The notes below the pieces were generated by a model. That model did not search any database and was not told the DNA's origin. It saw only the letters and a program-made list of their open reading frames with translations. This document shows, piece by piece, positions 18,733 to 26,975 of a stretch of DNA of 64,000 nucleotides. The stretch comes from Chloroflexota bacterium. GTDB lineage: Bacteria > Chloroflexota > Ktedonobacteria > Ktedonobacterales > JADMIN01. The translations under genes were made by a program, and so were the position numbers. Positions within the stretch are counted from its first letter, which is position 1; every line of letters begins with the position of its first letter. The stretch lies in NCBI GenBank assembly GCA_021323855.1, contig JAJPKE010000039.1:79161-143160 (forward strand), in the 5' to 3' direction.

Positions 18733-19527
18733 TCAGTGCATGCTGATACCGCCATCCACGGCGATGGTCTGTCCCGTGATGTAGCCGGCCTCCGGCGAGC
18801 AGAGGAAGCCGATGGCCGCCGCCACCTCTTCCGCCGTGCCATAGCGTTTGAGCGGCGTGATGTCCATGTAGTATTTGCGGAACTCCTCAGAGACTGTTGA
18901 GGTGAGTTCGGTGGGCACATAGCCTGGCGCGACGGCGTTGACGGTGATGTTGCGGCTGGCGACCTCGCGCGCGGTGGACTTGGTCAGCGCGATCAGCCCA
19001 GCTTTGGAGGCCGAATAATTGGCCTGGCCCACCTGCCCCATGATGCCGGAGATCGAGGAGACGTTGACGATGCGACCCCAGCGCGCGCGCAGCATGGTGC
19101 GTAGCGCGGCGCGGGTGCAGAGGAACGCTGAGGTGAGGTTGGTGCGCACAACCTGCTCGAACTCTTCGAGCTTCAGTTGCAGGATCAGGCGGTCGCGTGT
19201 GGTACCAGCATTGTTCACCAGAATATGCACGCCGCCGAACTGGCTCTCCACTTCTTTGAAGAGCCGCTGCACATCTTCCTCAACGCTGACATCCGCCTGA
19301 ATCGCGGTGGCGCGGCGGCTCAATGCCTCGATGGCGGCGCGGGTCTCGGCGGCGCCGCTTTCGTCGCTGCGATAGTTCACGACGATATCGGCGCCCATCC
19401 GCGCCAGCCGCAGCGCCGTCGCCTGCCCGATACCACGGCTGCTGCCCGTCACGACGGCGACACGCCCCGCTAGCGGCAAGCCGCCGGTGGTGGTTGTTAT
19501 GCTTTCAGTCTGCTGCTCATCTGCCAT
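18733..19527 (-). CDS. fabG: 3-oxoacyl-ACP reductase (SDR family)
   Basis: A 264-residue classical short-chain dehydrogenase. The NAD(P)-binding motif TGSSRGIGQA is near residue 28, NNAG in the middle, and the catalytic Ser-Tyr-Lys are in NVSSISG and YSASKAG. The C-terminus AVDGGISMH is characteristic of FabG/PhaB enzymes, which reduce 3-oxoacyl-ACP (or acetoacetyl-CoA) with NADPH. The ribosome site GCGAGGAGACG precedes the start at 19527. It is isolated from other fatty-acid genes, so a role in polyester or another acyl pathway cannot be excluded. Confidence 0.85.
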   Translation of the reverse strand: MADEQQTESITTTTGGLPLAGRVAVVTGSSRGIGQATALRLARMGADIVVNYRSDESGAAETRAAIEALSRRATAIQADVSVEEDVQRLFKEVESQFGGVHILVNNAGTTRDRLILQLKLEEFEQVVRTNLTSAFLCTRAALRTMLRARWGRIVNVSSISGIMGQVGQANYSASKAGLIALTKSTAREVASRNITVNAVAPGYVPTELTSTVSEEFRKYYMDITPLKRYGTAEEVAAAIGFLCSPEAGYITGQTIAVDGGISMH

Positions 19528-19650
19528 GATCGTCTCCTCGCCTGATGAGTGGATGGATGTAAGGATCGATGTATGATGGCCGCGCGCTGCCTGTCATCGA
19601 ACACGCGCCGCGCTTCTTTTTGCGAGTCCACTGTACATTATCCGGCGCGA

Positions 19651-20550
19651 TCAGTCCAGCTTATCCAGTGCACGAGATTCATCCAGATGGAGGTTCTTGA
19701 GGAACGCGATGACGCCGGGGGCGAGGTCTGGCCGGCGCAGCGCGAAGGCAAGCGAGGTCGTCAGGTAGCTGACCGGATCGCCGGTGTCATAGCGGGTGCC
19801 CTCGAACTCGTGGGCGAAGACTTGCTGGCGTTCGAGCAGCGCGCAGATGCCGTCGGTCAACTGTATCTCGCCACCGCTGCCCGGCTCTGTCCGCTCCAGC
19901 GCGTCGAAGATATCCGGCGTCAGCACATAGCGACCGATGACCGCGAGGTCGGAGGGCGCTGCTTCGGGCTTGGGTTTTTCGATGAGGTCACGGATGCGAT
20001 GTGTGCGGGGCGTGATGCTCTTGCCCAGCGCAACGTTGCCATAGAGCGAGATTTGTTCATGGGGCACGCGCATCGCGGCGACGACACAGCCACCGTAGGT
20101 TTCATGCACATCCATGAGTTGGCGCAGACAGGGGCGCTCATCGTTGACGACCAGATCATCGCCCAGCAGCACACCGAATGGCTCGTCGCCAACCAGGTCC
20201 TTCGCCATCAGGATGGCGTGGCCGAGTCCGCGTGGCGTGGGCTGGCGCGTGAAGCTGAGTTGCACCATGCTCTCGATGCGCTCCAGCATCTCCAGCTTCT
20301 TGTGATCGCCTTTACGTTCCAGCGCCGCGCGTAGCTCTGGTGTCTCATCGAAATGATCTTCGATGGCGCGTTTGGTGCGGCTGGTAACAATGATGATATG
20401 TTCGATGCCAGAGGCGACAGCTTCCTCAATGATATATTGGATCGTCGGCTTATCCGCCAGCGGCAACATTTCTTTCGGGATGGCTTTGGTTGCTGGCAGC
20501 ACCCGTGTTCCCAGGCCCGCCGCAGGAATGACAGCCTTGCGTATTTTCAT
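19651..20550 (-). CDS. galU: UTP-glucose-1-phosphate uridylyltransferase
   Basis: A 299-residue nucleotidyltransferase. It starts MKIRKAVIPAAGLGTRVLPATK, with the nucleotide-binding GLGTRxLP loop, then KEMLPLADKPTIQYIIEEA, GDDLV, the lysine-containing EKPKPEAAPSDLAVIGRYV and GEIQLTDGI, all standard for bacterial GalU. It makes UDP-glucose from UTP and glucose-1-phosphate for envelope polysaccharides. The frame is open upstream to 20619, but the MKIRK start at 20550 has AAGAGGAACT before it and matches the family start. Confidence 0.93.
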   Translation of the reverse strand: MKIRKAVIPAAGLGTRVLPATKAIPKEMLPLADKPTIQYIIEEAVASGIEHIIIVTSRTKRAIEDHFDETPELRAALERKGDHKKLEMLERIESMVQLSFTRQPTPRGLGHAILMAKDLVGDEPFGVLLGDDLVVNDERPCLRQLMDVHETYGGCVVAAMRVPHEQISLYGNVALGKSITPRTHRIRDLIEKPKPEAAPSDLAVIGRYVLTPDIFDALERTEPGSGGEIQLTDGICALLERQQVFAHEFEGTRYDTGDPVSYLTTSLAFALRRPDLAPGVIAFLKNLHLDESRALDKLD

Positions 20551-20740
20551 TGGATAGTTCCTCTTATATGAACAGCCGCGAGTAGCCGCACGAATGCTCG
20601 CGCCGCAACACAACACCACCGACTATACGTCATAGCAGAACGTGCGCCAAAGGGCGCCAAAAGATACTGTACGTAGGCTTTTGCCGTTGTGTCAAGCGAC
20701 GGCAAAACCGGCACATGATGGGTCTCTGGTTGGCCAATGA

Positions 20741-22033
20741 TTATGGCAACGCCTGAATCAGCCGTTCGATATCGGCGGGAATGTTGTAGAAATGCGGCGC
20801 GACACGAATCAGGCCGTTGCGCGGCGAAACGACGACCTGCCGTTCCGCAAGCTGATGGGTCAGTTCATGGACATCCACTGCCTCGCTGGTTTCGCTGGCC
20901 TGGCTACTCTGGCTGGACCCACGACGCGGGCGGAAACAGACGATACCCGAACGCTCCTGTGGTCCATCCGGGCTGATGACCTCGTGACCCTCCGCCGTCA
21001 GCCGTTCGCGTGTCAGGTCTGCCAGCGCCAGCACCCGCGCCTCCACCTCCGCCATATCTGCCGCCGCAAAGACGGCGAGCGCCGCGCTCAATCCGGCAAT
21101 GCCCATCATGTTGTTGCTACCGCCTTCCAGCCGCGCGGCGTCCGGTCGTAGCGGCTGCGCATAGTTGAAGAGATCGAACGGCACTGGCACACTGAGCCAG
21201 CTCCGTTGCGTCGTGATTTTGAGGAAATCGAGCAGTTGCGGACGGATATAGAGCAAGCCGAGATTAGCCGGCCCTAGCAGCCATTTTACTGTGCCCGTCG
21301 CCAGGAAGTCTATGCCAGTGGCGGCGACATCCAGTTGCAGCGCGCCCAACCCCTGGATGCCATCCACGCAGAAGAGCGCGCCAGCGGCGTGCGCCAGCCG
21401 CGCCGCCTCCGCCAGATCGTTGCGATAGCCGGTGCCGAACTCGACGAAGCTCAGGCTGACGAGCCGCGTATGCTCATCTATCGTTGCCGCGATGTCCGCC
21501 GGCAGGATGCGCCCGTTGCGCGCGGGCACGAAGCGCACCTCGACGCCGCGCGAGCGCAAATTGAGCCAGGGATAGACGTTGGTGGGGAACTCTGTCTCTG
21601 CAGTGACAACGGTATCGCCCCGGCCAAGATGCAGTCCACTGGCGATGATGTTGAGTCCGTCGCTGACGTTCTTGGTGAAGGCAATCTCTTTGCTGTCTGC
21701 GCCGATCAGCGCGGCGAACTGTGCGCGCACCTTGTCCACGATGGGGAAGAATGCCTCGAAGGCCAGCGATCCGGCTTCGCTCTGACTGTGGATGAAGCGC
21801 TGTATGGCGCGTTCGACGGGCAGCGAGATGCTGCCGGTTGCGGCGTGATTGAGGTAGGCATAGCGTTTCGTGACGGGATAGAGCGCGTTGCGTAGCGCCT
21901 CATCGTCCAATTCCGCGACCTCGGCGGCGATATCGCTGTCAACAGCAGCGATGCGGCGGAGCATCGGCGCGAGCGCGGGCATATCGCCGGTATCAAAGTT
22001 CGTGCTATTGGTGGTCTGCGATGAAACTGCCAT
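20741..22033 (-). CDS. class V aminotransferase / cysteine desulfurase-like PLP enzyme
   Basis: A 430-residue PLP enzyme of aspartate aminotransferase fold class V. YLNHAATGSISLPVERA is the N-terminal substrate region, CVDGIQGLGALQLDV includes the Asp contacting the pyridine nitrogen, and FLATGTVKWLLGP holds the Schiff-base lysine (about residue 247). An about 50-residue N-terminal extension precedes the enzyme. The start at 22033 (MAVSSQTTN) is preceded by AGAGAGGGATAG. It lacks the active-site cysteine loop of true cysteine desulfurases that I would expect near the C-terminus, so an isopenicillin N epimerase-like role is possible. Confidence 0.85.
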   Translation of the reverse strand: MAVSSQTTNSTNFDTGDMPALAPMLRRIAAVDSDIAAEVAELDDEALRNALYPVTKRYAYLNHAATGSISLPVERAIQRFIHSQSEAGSLAFEAFFPIVDKVRAQFAALIGADSKEIAFTKNVSDGLNIIASGLHLGRGDTVVTAETEFPTNVYPWLNLRSRGVEVRFVPARNGRILPADIAATIDEHTRLVSLSFVEFGTGYRNDLAEAARLAHAAGALFCVDGIQGLGALQLDVAATGIDFLATGTVKWLLGPANLGLLYIRPQLLDFLKITTQRSWLSVPVPFDLFNYAQPLRPDAARLEGGSNNMMGIAGLSAALAVFAAADMAEVEARVLALADLTRERLTAEGHEVISPDGPQERSGIVCFRPRRGSSQSSQASETSEAVDVHELTHQLAERQVVVSPRNGLIRVAPHFYNIPADIERLIQALP

Positions 22034-22352
22034 GTTTCTATCCCTCTCTGGACAACGCTGTCTGTTATGGCTGGCGAGCATTGATCTGATGTGCGTATGA
22101 TACTGGTCATACTCGCCAGCATATGCAGCATATCGCCTGTGCGGGCGACTGGTCAATCTCTGGACATGTTGGGGCGCTCTGGTATACTGGGCTGGTATAT
22201 TGGGAATGTATCCAGGGCGTAGCCAGGAGGCCGCTACGTGGCCAAAGAGCGGGCATGCTGCACGCCTACGCGAAACCCTTTTCTGCTCTGCGTTGTTCCT
22301 TTCAAGTTGATCTATTGCATTCGCAGTAATCTTCTGTTGAGGAGGAAGTACA
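22034..22352. other. 319-bp intergenic region
   Basis: This is the divergent space between the aminotransferase gene and the pilin gene. It contains the pilin promoter candidate at 22161-22188 and the pilin ribosome site GAGGAGGAAG at 22339-22348. No supported gene is seen. Confidence 0.6.
22161..22188 (+). promoter_or_regulatory. sigma70-like promoter for pilin gene
   Basis: TGGACA (22161-22166) and TATACT (22183-22188) are separated by 16 bases. A transcript would start near 22195 and have an untranslated leader of about 160 bases before the pilin. Confidence 0.45.
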
Positions 22353-22487
22353 GTGCAATCGAGAGGTCAGGGTCTGGTCGAGTATGCGCTGATTATTGCG
22401 CTCGTCGCCGTTGTCGTCATTGGCACGCTGATTCTGCTGGGGCCGCAGATTGCGAACATTTTCCAGGGCATAAGTAACGCATTGTAG
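22353..22487 (+). CDS. Flp/Fap-type pilin (type IVb pilin subunit)
   Basis: A 44-residue protein, MQSRGQGLVEYALIIALVAV then VVIGTLILLGPQIANIFQGI and SNAL. The short basic leader ending in Gly, the mature QGLVEYALI start with the conserved Glu, and the single hydrophobic helix are diagnostic of Flp pilins. The start is GTG with a very strong GAGGAGGAAG site. The gene stands alone: no tad/cpa secretion genes or prepilin peptidase are within the window. It ends at a tandem repeat and a clear terminator, so it is monocistronic. It would be processed by a TadV/PilD-type peptidase and assembled at the surface. Confidence 0.87.
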   Translation: MQSRGQGLVEYALIIALVAVVVIGTLILLGPQIANIFQGISNAL

Positions 22488-22488
22488 C

Positions 22489-22533
22489 TGGCATCGTTGG
22501 CATCGTTGACATCGTTGACATCGTTGGCATCGT
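22489..22533. repeat. 9-bp tandem repeat, 5 copies
   Basis: Units of TGGCATCGT and TGACATCGT (five in a row) lie between the pilin stop codon and its terminator, so they are transcribed but not translated. Confidence 0.85.
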
Positions 22534-22544
22534 CTTTGCAAAGA

Positions 22545-22580
22545 ATGCCCTTCCCACTCATATAGAGGAAGGGCGTTTTT
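22545..22580 (+). terminator. intrinsic terminator of the pilin gene
   Basis: An 8-bp perfect stem (GCCCTTCC 22547-22554 with GGAAGGGC 22567-22574) and a run of five T from 22576. Confidence 0.85.
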
Positions 22581-22776
22581 CGTGTCGCTGCGGTAGGATA
22601 TATCACGAGTGGCAACGCTCGACACTGGCACGGCAGGTGCTATCCACGTCTTGCACTAATTACTCTGCGGAAATCGTCAGAATAGCGAGAAGGTCGAGAC
22701 GTTTCTAAAGACGCGATTGTAACATCCGACCATCACCATCCGTACATCGGGGAAACCGCGAAAGGATAGGACCAAC

Positions 22777-23580
22777 ATGCAACGAGTCAAAGATCTGCGC
22801 GAACGCTTCAGCACGCAGAGCCAGTGGATACAGATCGGGTTGCTCACCGCCAGCATCCTGACACCGCTGGTCAACCGCTGGAATGAGTTGCGCGCAATGG
22901 AGCGGGCGCGGGCGCTGCGCGAAGACGCGGAAGAACGGCTCAAGAGTCTCCGCGAATCGCCGCCCTGGAATCGTCGCGCCGTTCAGCAGCAGGTAGAAGA
23001 GGTCATCGAGCAGATTGATGAGCACCTGCCGAAGCGCCGGTCTGCGCCGCGTTCCAGCACGATTATCTGGATGGTCGGCGTCGGGGTCGGTGTGGTTGCC
23101 GCTGGCGCCGGCACCTATCTGCTGCTGAAGCGACGCCTGGAAGCCGCTAAAGAGAGCGAAGAGCCGTTTGTGCCGTTGCCCTTCCGCCGGCCAGCAGCGA
23201 CCACAGCGCCACACCCGCTGGCTGCGCGTGAGGATGCCGGCGAGGCGTCGCCCCTGCCGAATGCCACCGCAGGTAGCGTAGCGCGACCAGAGACCCGCGA
23301 GAGGCCAGCGCCAATAGCGCCTGATGTGGCGGATAGGGGCAACGTTGCTACGGATACGGCGAACGCGACGGATGAGCAACCGCCGTCCGGTGTGACGGAT
23401 GCCGAGGATGCCGCGTTCATCGGCAATATCCGCACGATGGCCTATCACCTGCCGGATGACGATCAGTTGCCAGCGGAAGAGAACCGCATCTATTTCGCCA
23501 GCGAAGCAGAGGCCCAGGCTGCCGGATATCATCGCGTGCATGAGGAGATCGGCGCGACTGAGAACAGTGCCGCCGAGTGA
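22777..23580 (+). CDS. membrane protein with coiled-coil N-terminus, unknown function
   Basis: A 267-residue protein. A hydrophobic patch at residues 17-34 and a charged helical region (NELRAMERARALREDAEERL) are followed by one clear membrane helix at about 95-117 (TIIWMVGVGVGVVAAGAGTYLL) and a disordered Ala/Pro/Thr-rich region. The last 55 residues form a short acidic segment (DAAFIGNIRTMAYHLPDDDQLPAEENRIYF) that looks like a small conserved motif. No family was recognised. AGGACC precedes ATG 22777. Confidence 0.65.
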   Translation: MQRVKDLRERFSTQSQWIQIGLLTASILTPLVNRWNELRAMERARALREDAEERLKSLRESPPWNRRAVQQQVEEVIEQIDEHLPKRRSAPRSSTIIWMVGVGVGVVAAGAGTYLLLKRRLEAAKESEEPFVPLPFRRPAATTAPHPLAAREDAGEASPLPNATAGSVARPETRERPAPIAPDVADRGNVATDTANATDEQPPSGVTDAEDAAFIGNIRTMAYHLPDDDQLPAEENRIYFASEAEAQAAGYHRVHEEIGATENSAAE

Positions 23581-23766
23581 GCAGATGATGGCTGATGGCT
23601 GATGGCTGATTGCTGCGAGGCGACGGCGCTGGATTGCCGTACCTCCGGCGACCGGCCTTGACAGAGCAACAAACCTTCCATAGAGTGTAGCACAGGCAAT
23701 CGCGGGAAATCTGGTTTCCCGGCATGCGGTTTTTGCTGGCGCGCACTGATGGAAGGACGGCTGCAT

Positions 23767-24804
23767 ATGCTGCTGGGGCAACGGCTGCAACGGCTGAGGC
23801 GTCGTGGGCTAGCCACATTGCTCTGGCTGGGCGTCAACCTCTACCTCATCGCGTCGTTGCTCTTTTTCCTGCGCGGCATCAATGCCTTTGCCGCGACCTC
23901 CGCCGTTGGCGGCTCCTCCGGATTATCCTATGCGCTGGGCGGGCAGAATCCGCAGTGGGTGGCAGAGAAGCTGGCGCATCGCATCACGCGGCCAACGCGA
24001 GCTGGCGAGACAATTGCTGCGCCCGCCTGCCACTCACCCTGCGCCACCTATCCCGCCGTCTACTCGCTCGATACCAGCGTGGTGCAGGCGACGCTGGAGC
24101 CGGGTAGCACCGGCACGGACGCCGCCGGGCATGCCTACTACGATCCTAATATGCCCCGGCTCTGTGGTCCTGGCGCGGCGGCAAACGCGCTCTTTTTCTG
24201 GGGTGGCGTAGGCCAGTGGCCCAAACCGACCGCCTGGACCGATGCCGCGAACGGCATCACGACGGCGTGGAGCGACCAGGACAGCCGCGCCAGTATTATG
24301 TATCTCGCCTGGAAGACGCAGCCACCTGGCTGGCCGCATGCTGGCATGATGGACGATCACCACCTGAGCAGCGGTGTGACGCTCTACAACATGCGTGACG
24401 CGCTGAACTGGGAAGCCTCGCACGAGAATCAGGACAACTGGAAGGATTATTTCTACACGGTCGTGTGGTGGAACCAGGCGGATCCAGAGATTTTCCACGC
24501 TGATGTGCAGGATGATCTTGCCAATGCGCATGTGCCGGTGGTGGCAGAGGTCAACGCGCGACTATTGCCTACGTGGTCGCCGGATGGTCCGGCGGTCAAT
24601 CACTTCATCACGATTGTCGGCTACGATGACACTGCGCATGTCTATTATTACACGGACACCTGCGGCCATAGCACCGGCTGCGGCTCCACAAGCGACGGCG
24701 GTGTCCATCCGATTGCGCAGGGCGTCCTCTGGGCAGCGATTACGGCGGTGCATGTCAACACCAGCAGCGCGTACAATGCTGGTGATGGCGGCTTTGTGTG
24801 GTAG
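23767..24804 (+). CDS. secreted C39-like cysteine peptidase-fold protein
   Basis: A 345-residue protein with a signal anchor (LATLLWLGVNLYLIASLLFFL, residues about 15-36). The secreted part has a papain/C39-like catalytic set: Cys in RLCGPGAAANALFFWG (about 132), His in NHFITIVGYDD (about 277) and a following acidic residue in YYTDTCG. This is the arrangement of peptidase C39-like domains. The start at ATG 23767 is chosen because GGAAGGACGG lies 8 bases before it; an upstream ATG at 23749 lacks a site. The substrate may be a cell-wall or surface peptide. Confidence 0.68.
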   Translation: MLLGQRLQRLRRRGLATLLWLGVNLYLIASLLFFLRGINAFAATSAVGGSSGLSYALGGQNPQWVAEKLAHRITRPTRAGETIAAPACHSPCATYPAVYSLDTSVVQATLEPGSTGTDAAGHAYYDPNMPRLCGPGAAANALFFWGGVGQWPKPTAWTDAANGITTAWSDQDSRASIMYLAWKTQPPGWPHAGMMDDHHLSSGVTLYNMRDALNWEASHENQDNWKDYFYTVVWWNQADPEIFHADVQDDLANAHVPVVAEVNARLLPTWSPDGPAVNHFITIVGYDDTAHVYYYTDTCGHSTGCGSTSDGGVHPIAQGVLWAAITAVHVNTSSAYNAGDGGFVW

Positions 24805-24855
24805 GAGAGACCACGCCCGCTAACCCCTTCTTCTCAGCGCAGAAATGCACGCCTG

Positions 24856-24876
24856 GCTAGGATGTACCATCCTAGC
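24856..24876. promoter_or_regulatory. perfect inverted repeat upstream of SDR gene
   Basis: GCTAGGATG, a 3-base centre TAC, and CATCCTAGC form a perfect 9-bp inverted repeat about 125 bp before the SDR start. It could be an operator or the terminator stem of the preceding gene, but no T run follows on either side. Confidence 0.4.
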
Positions 24877-25002
24877 TATATACTGGGGGAATCGTACACA
24901 ATTGAGTGCATACGCGGTGTTGATTCCGTTGGCTGACGAATTGTTCGGCACAGGCCTCAGCGGGACTCCCTGAAGCCACATCCAGATCAGAGGCAAGAAC
25001 AG

Positions 25003-25767
25003 ATGCGTTTTGAGCAACAGGTCGCAGTGGTCACTGGCGCCGCCTCGGGCATTGGTCGCGCACTGGTTCAACGCTTTGTAGAAGAGGGAGCCGCCGTCGT
25101 GGCGGTAGATGTCGTAGAGCCGCCGCTGCAAGCTCTGGTCGCGGAGCTACAGGGGCAGGGAGCAAGGATTACCGCTTGTACCGCCAATGTCGCCCTGGAT
25201 GCCGATGTTGAACGCATGCTGGCCACGGCGACATCTACCTATGGCCGTTTAGATATCCTCTGCAACAATGCAGGTGTGATGGACATGATGACCCCGGTTG
25301 CCGATGTGTCGTTGGAGCTATGGGATCGAGTGCTTTCCATCAATTTGCACGGGCCATTCCTGGCCTGTCGCCGGGCGATTCCGCTCATGCTGGAGCGAGG
25401 CGGAGGGAGCATCGTCAATACGGCATCGGAAGCGGCGCTGCGCGGTGGCGCCGCCGGGACTCCTTACACAGTTTCCAAACATGGTCTACTCGGCTTGACC
25501 AAGAGCATTGCTTTCTTCTATGGAGAACGCGGCATTCGCTGCAACGCGGTCTGTCCGGGTGGTGTGGCGACGAACATTGGTCTGGGTGGGGCAACGCCTC
25601 ATCAGGAGGGCCTCGCCCGCGTGATGGCTGTGATGCAGGCAACGGCTTCCTCACATGTGGCTACGCCAGACGAGATTGCAGCAGCGATTGCATTCCTGGC
25701 CTCAAAAGAGGCTGGCAATATCAATGGGGCAATCCTAGCCGTTGACCATGGATGGTCTGCCGCCTGA
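25003..25767 (+). CDS. short-chain dehydrogenase/reductase
   Basis: A 254-residue classical SDR. The cofactor motif is TGAASGIGRAL near residue 13, with Asp in VAVDVVEPP suggesting NAD preference. NNAG follows, and the catalytic residues lie in NTASEAAL and YTVSKHGLLGLTKS (Tyr and Lys). The C-terminus ILAVDHGWSAA is typical of glucose-1-dehydrogenase-like SDRs. It stands alone between a peptidase-like and a membrane protein gene. The substrate cannot be inferred. Confidence 0.88.
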   Translation: MRFEQQVAVVTGAASGIGRALVQRFVEEGAAVVAVDVVEPPLQALVAELQGQGARITACTANVALDADVERMLATATSTYGRLDILCNNAGVMDMMTPVADVSLELWDRVLSINLHGPFLACRRAIPLMLERGGGSIVNTASEAALRGGAAGTPYTVSKHGLLGLTKSIAFFYGERGIRCNAVCPGGVATNIGLGGATPHQEGLARVMAVMQATASSHVATPDEIAAAIAFLASKEAGNINGAILAVDHGWSAA

Positions 25768-25841
25768 CACCCCTCTACACCTCTAGTTCATGGTTGCCAG
25801 GGCAGAGGAAAAGCATTCCTAGCCTTCCCGCTAGGAGCTTT

Positions 25842-26330
25842 CTAGCCCTGGCTGCCGGCAGGCGGCTGCGGCGGAGGTGGGCCGTAGGGCGAGGATGGGC
25901 CACCGTAGGGTGCTTGCGGTGGCTGCGGTGGTTGTTGTGGCTGTATTGGCTGCGATGGACCAAGCATGCCAGGCTGCTGATAGGGTTGGTAGGCCGCCGG
26001 TTGATCTGCCGGAGTGGTGGGGCCGATGAAGATGTAGAACAGCATGGTGATGCCGGAGAATATCAGCAGGAAGATGAACCAGACCCATTGCCGCAGTTCC
26101 GCCATGCGGATGAGCGCGCCAACCCAGGCGATGAAGGAGAGGATGGCGGCGATGATGTACAGGATGATGGCGATGGCGAAGAGCGCGCCGTTGCCGGGCG
26201 TCGTCGTGGTGACACCGTTGGCGTTGGTGGTGGTGGTGCCGCCGGGAATACTGAATGCCGTGAAAATGATCGCCAGAATCACGATGCCGATACTGATGAG
26301 ATAGAGATTGCGACTCAGCGCCTTGCTCAT
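25842..26330 (-). CDS. small membrane protein with Pro/Gln-rich tail
   Basis: A 162-residue protein starting MSKALSRNLYLISIGIVILA. Three hydrophobic segments (about residues 9-26, 49-72 and 83-101) are followed by a cytoplasmic or exposed tail made almost entirely of Pro, Gln, Gly and Tyr. The start at 26330 has AAAGGGGGATCATCAC before it. The tail resembles that of Ktedonobacterial and mycobacterial small membrane proteins of unknown function. Confidence 0.72.
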   Translation of the reverse strand: MSKALSRNLYLISIGIVILAIIFTAFSIPGGTTTTNANGVTTTTPGNGALFAIAIILYIIAAILSFIAWVGALIRMAELRQWVWFIFLLIFSGITMLFYIFIGPTTPADQPAAYQPYQQPGMLGPSQPIQPQQPPQPPQAPYGGPSSPYGPPPPQPPAGSQG

Positions 26331-26454
26331 GTGATGATCCCCCTTTGCTGGCCCAGCTTCAACATGAGATTTCGCCAGAAAGATGTGACAAAAACTCCGT
26401 ACAAGCCATGTAGGAATAGGGGCATGCACAATCCTTGCCAGGGCTATCGCCTCT

Positions 26455-26482
26455 TGTCAAAATGAAACTTTTGTTCTATAGT
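26455..26482 (+). promoter_or_regulatory. sigma70-like promoter before phage-like cassette
   Basis: TTGTCA (26455-26460) and TATAGT (26477-26482) are separated by 16 bases. A transcript from here starts near 26489 and meets a terminator hairpin 22 bases later. Confidence 0.6.
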
Positions 26483-26510
26483 AGAATGAGCCGGTGAGTC
26501 CGAGAGCAGA

Positions 26511-26549
26511 CGCCGCGCATCTCCTTCTTGGGGAGTGCGCGGCGTTTTT
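26511..26549 (+). terminator. strong terminator hairpin in leader (attenuator or small RNA end)
   Basis: The 9-bp stem CGCCGCGCA (26511-26519) pairs with TGCGCGGCG (26536-26544), with an inner CTCC/GGAG helix, followed by TTTTT (26545-26549). It lies between the promoter at 26455 and the first gene at 26595. Confidence 0.8.
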
Positions 26550-26594
26550 GTTTGGTCTGCGGACGGGAAGGCCGGGGAGTGAGGAGGTGAGACG

Positions 26595-26954
26595 ATGGCG
26601 CGGCGACGCAAAAGCAGAGCGAACAGCGCAGCGCGGCGCACCCGCAAACCACGCACGCCGGATGTGCCGGGGACGGCGCGGGCGCATGTGGGCGAGACGT
26701 TCGCGCGCAGCACGAACGAGCGGCTGCCGCAGTCCGGCCCGCACAGCGACGGCGGCGCGATGCCCGTCATAGACCTGAACGGGCAGGTCAGCGGCAATGC
26801 GCATCTGGGTCTGCTGGATGTCGTGTTGGAGGTGGTGGGCGCGGAGCATCTGACGCTACGCGAGACGCTTGGCCTCTGGCAGCGCGAACAGGACCGCATC
26901 GTCAATCGCGCGTGGCGGCGACCCGGCGGGCTGATGCGTCCCGCTGGTTTGTAG
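26595..26954 (+). CDS. small protein heading the phage-like cassette, unknown
   Basis: A 119-residue protein. The first 45 residues are very basic (RRRKSRANSAARRTRKPRTP); the rest has a conserved-looking segment (GLLDVVLEVVGAEHLTLRET and LGLWQREQDRIVNRAW). The ribosome site GAGGAGGTGA at 26581-26590 is excellent. It ends 21 bases before the tail hub-like gene and is probably in its operon. No family was recognised; a role in phage-like particle assembly is an inference from position. Confidence 0.6.
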   Translation: MARRRKSRANSAARRTRKPRTPDVPGTARAHVGETFARSTNERLPQSGPHSDGGAMPVIDLNGQVSGNAHLGLLDVVLEVVGAEHLTLRETLGLWQREQDRIVNRAWRRPGGLMRPAGL

Positions 26955-26975
26955 TGGAAGGGAGGTGAGAAGTCT

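Noticed and set aside
26490..26515. Leader sequence with a GGTGAGTCCGAGAG stretch, similar to part of a hammerhead ribozyme
   Set aside because: The second conserved core (CGAAA) and stem arrangement are missing.
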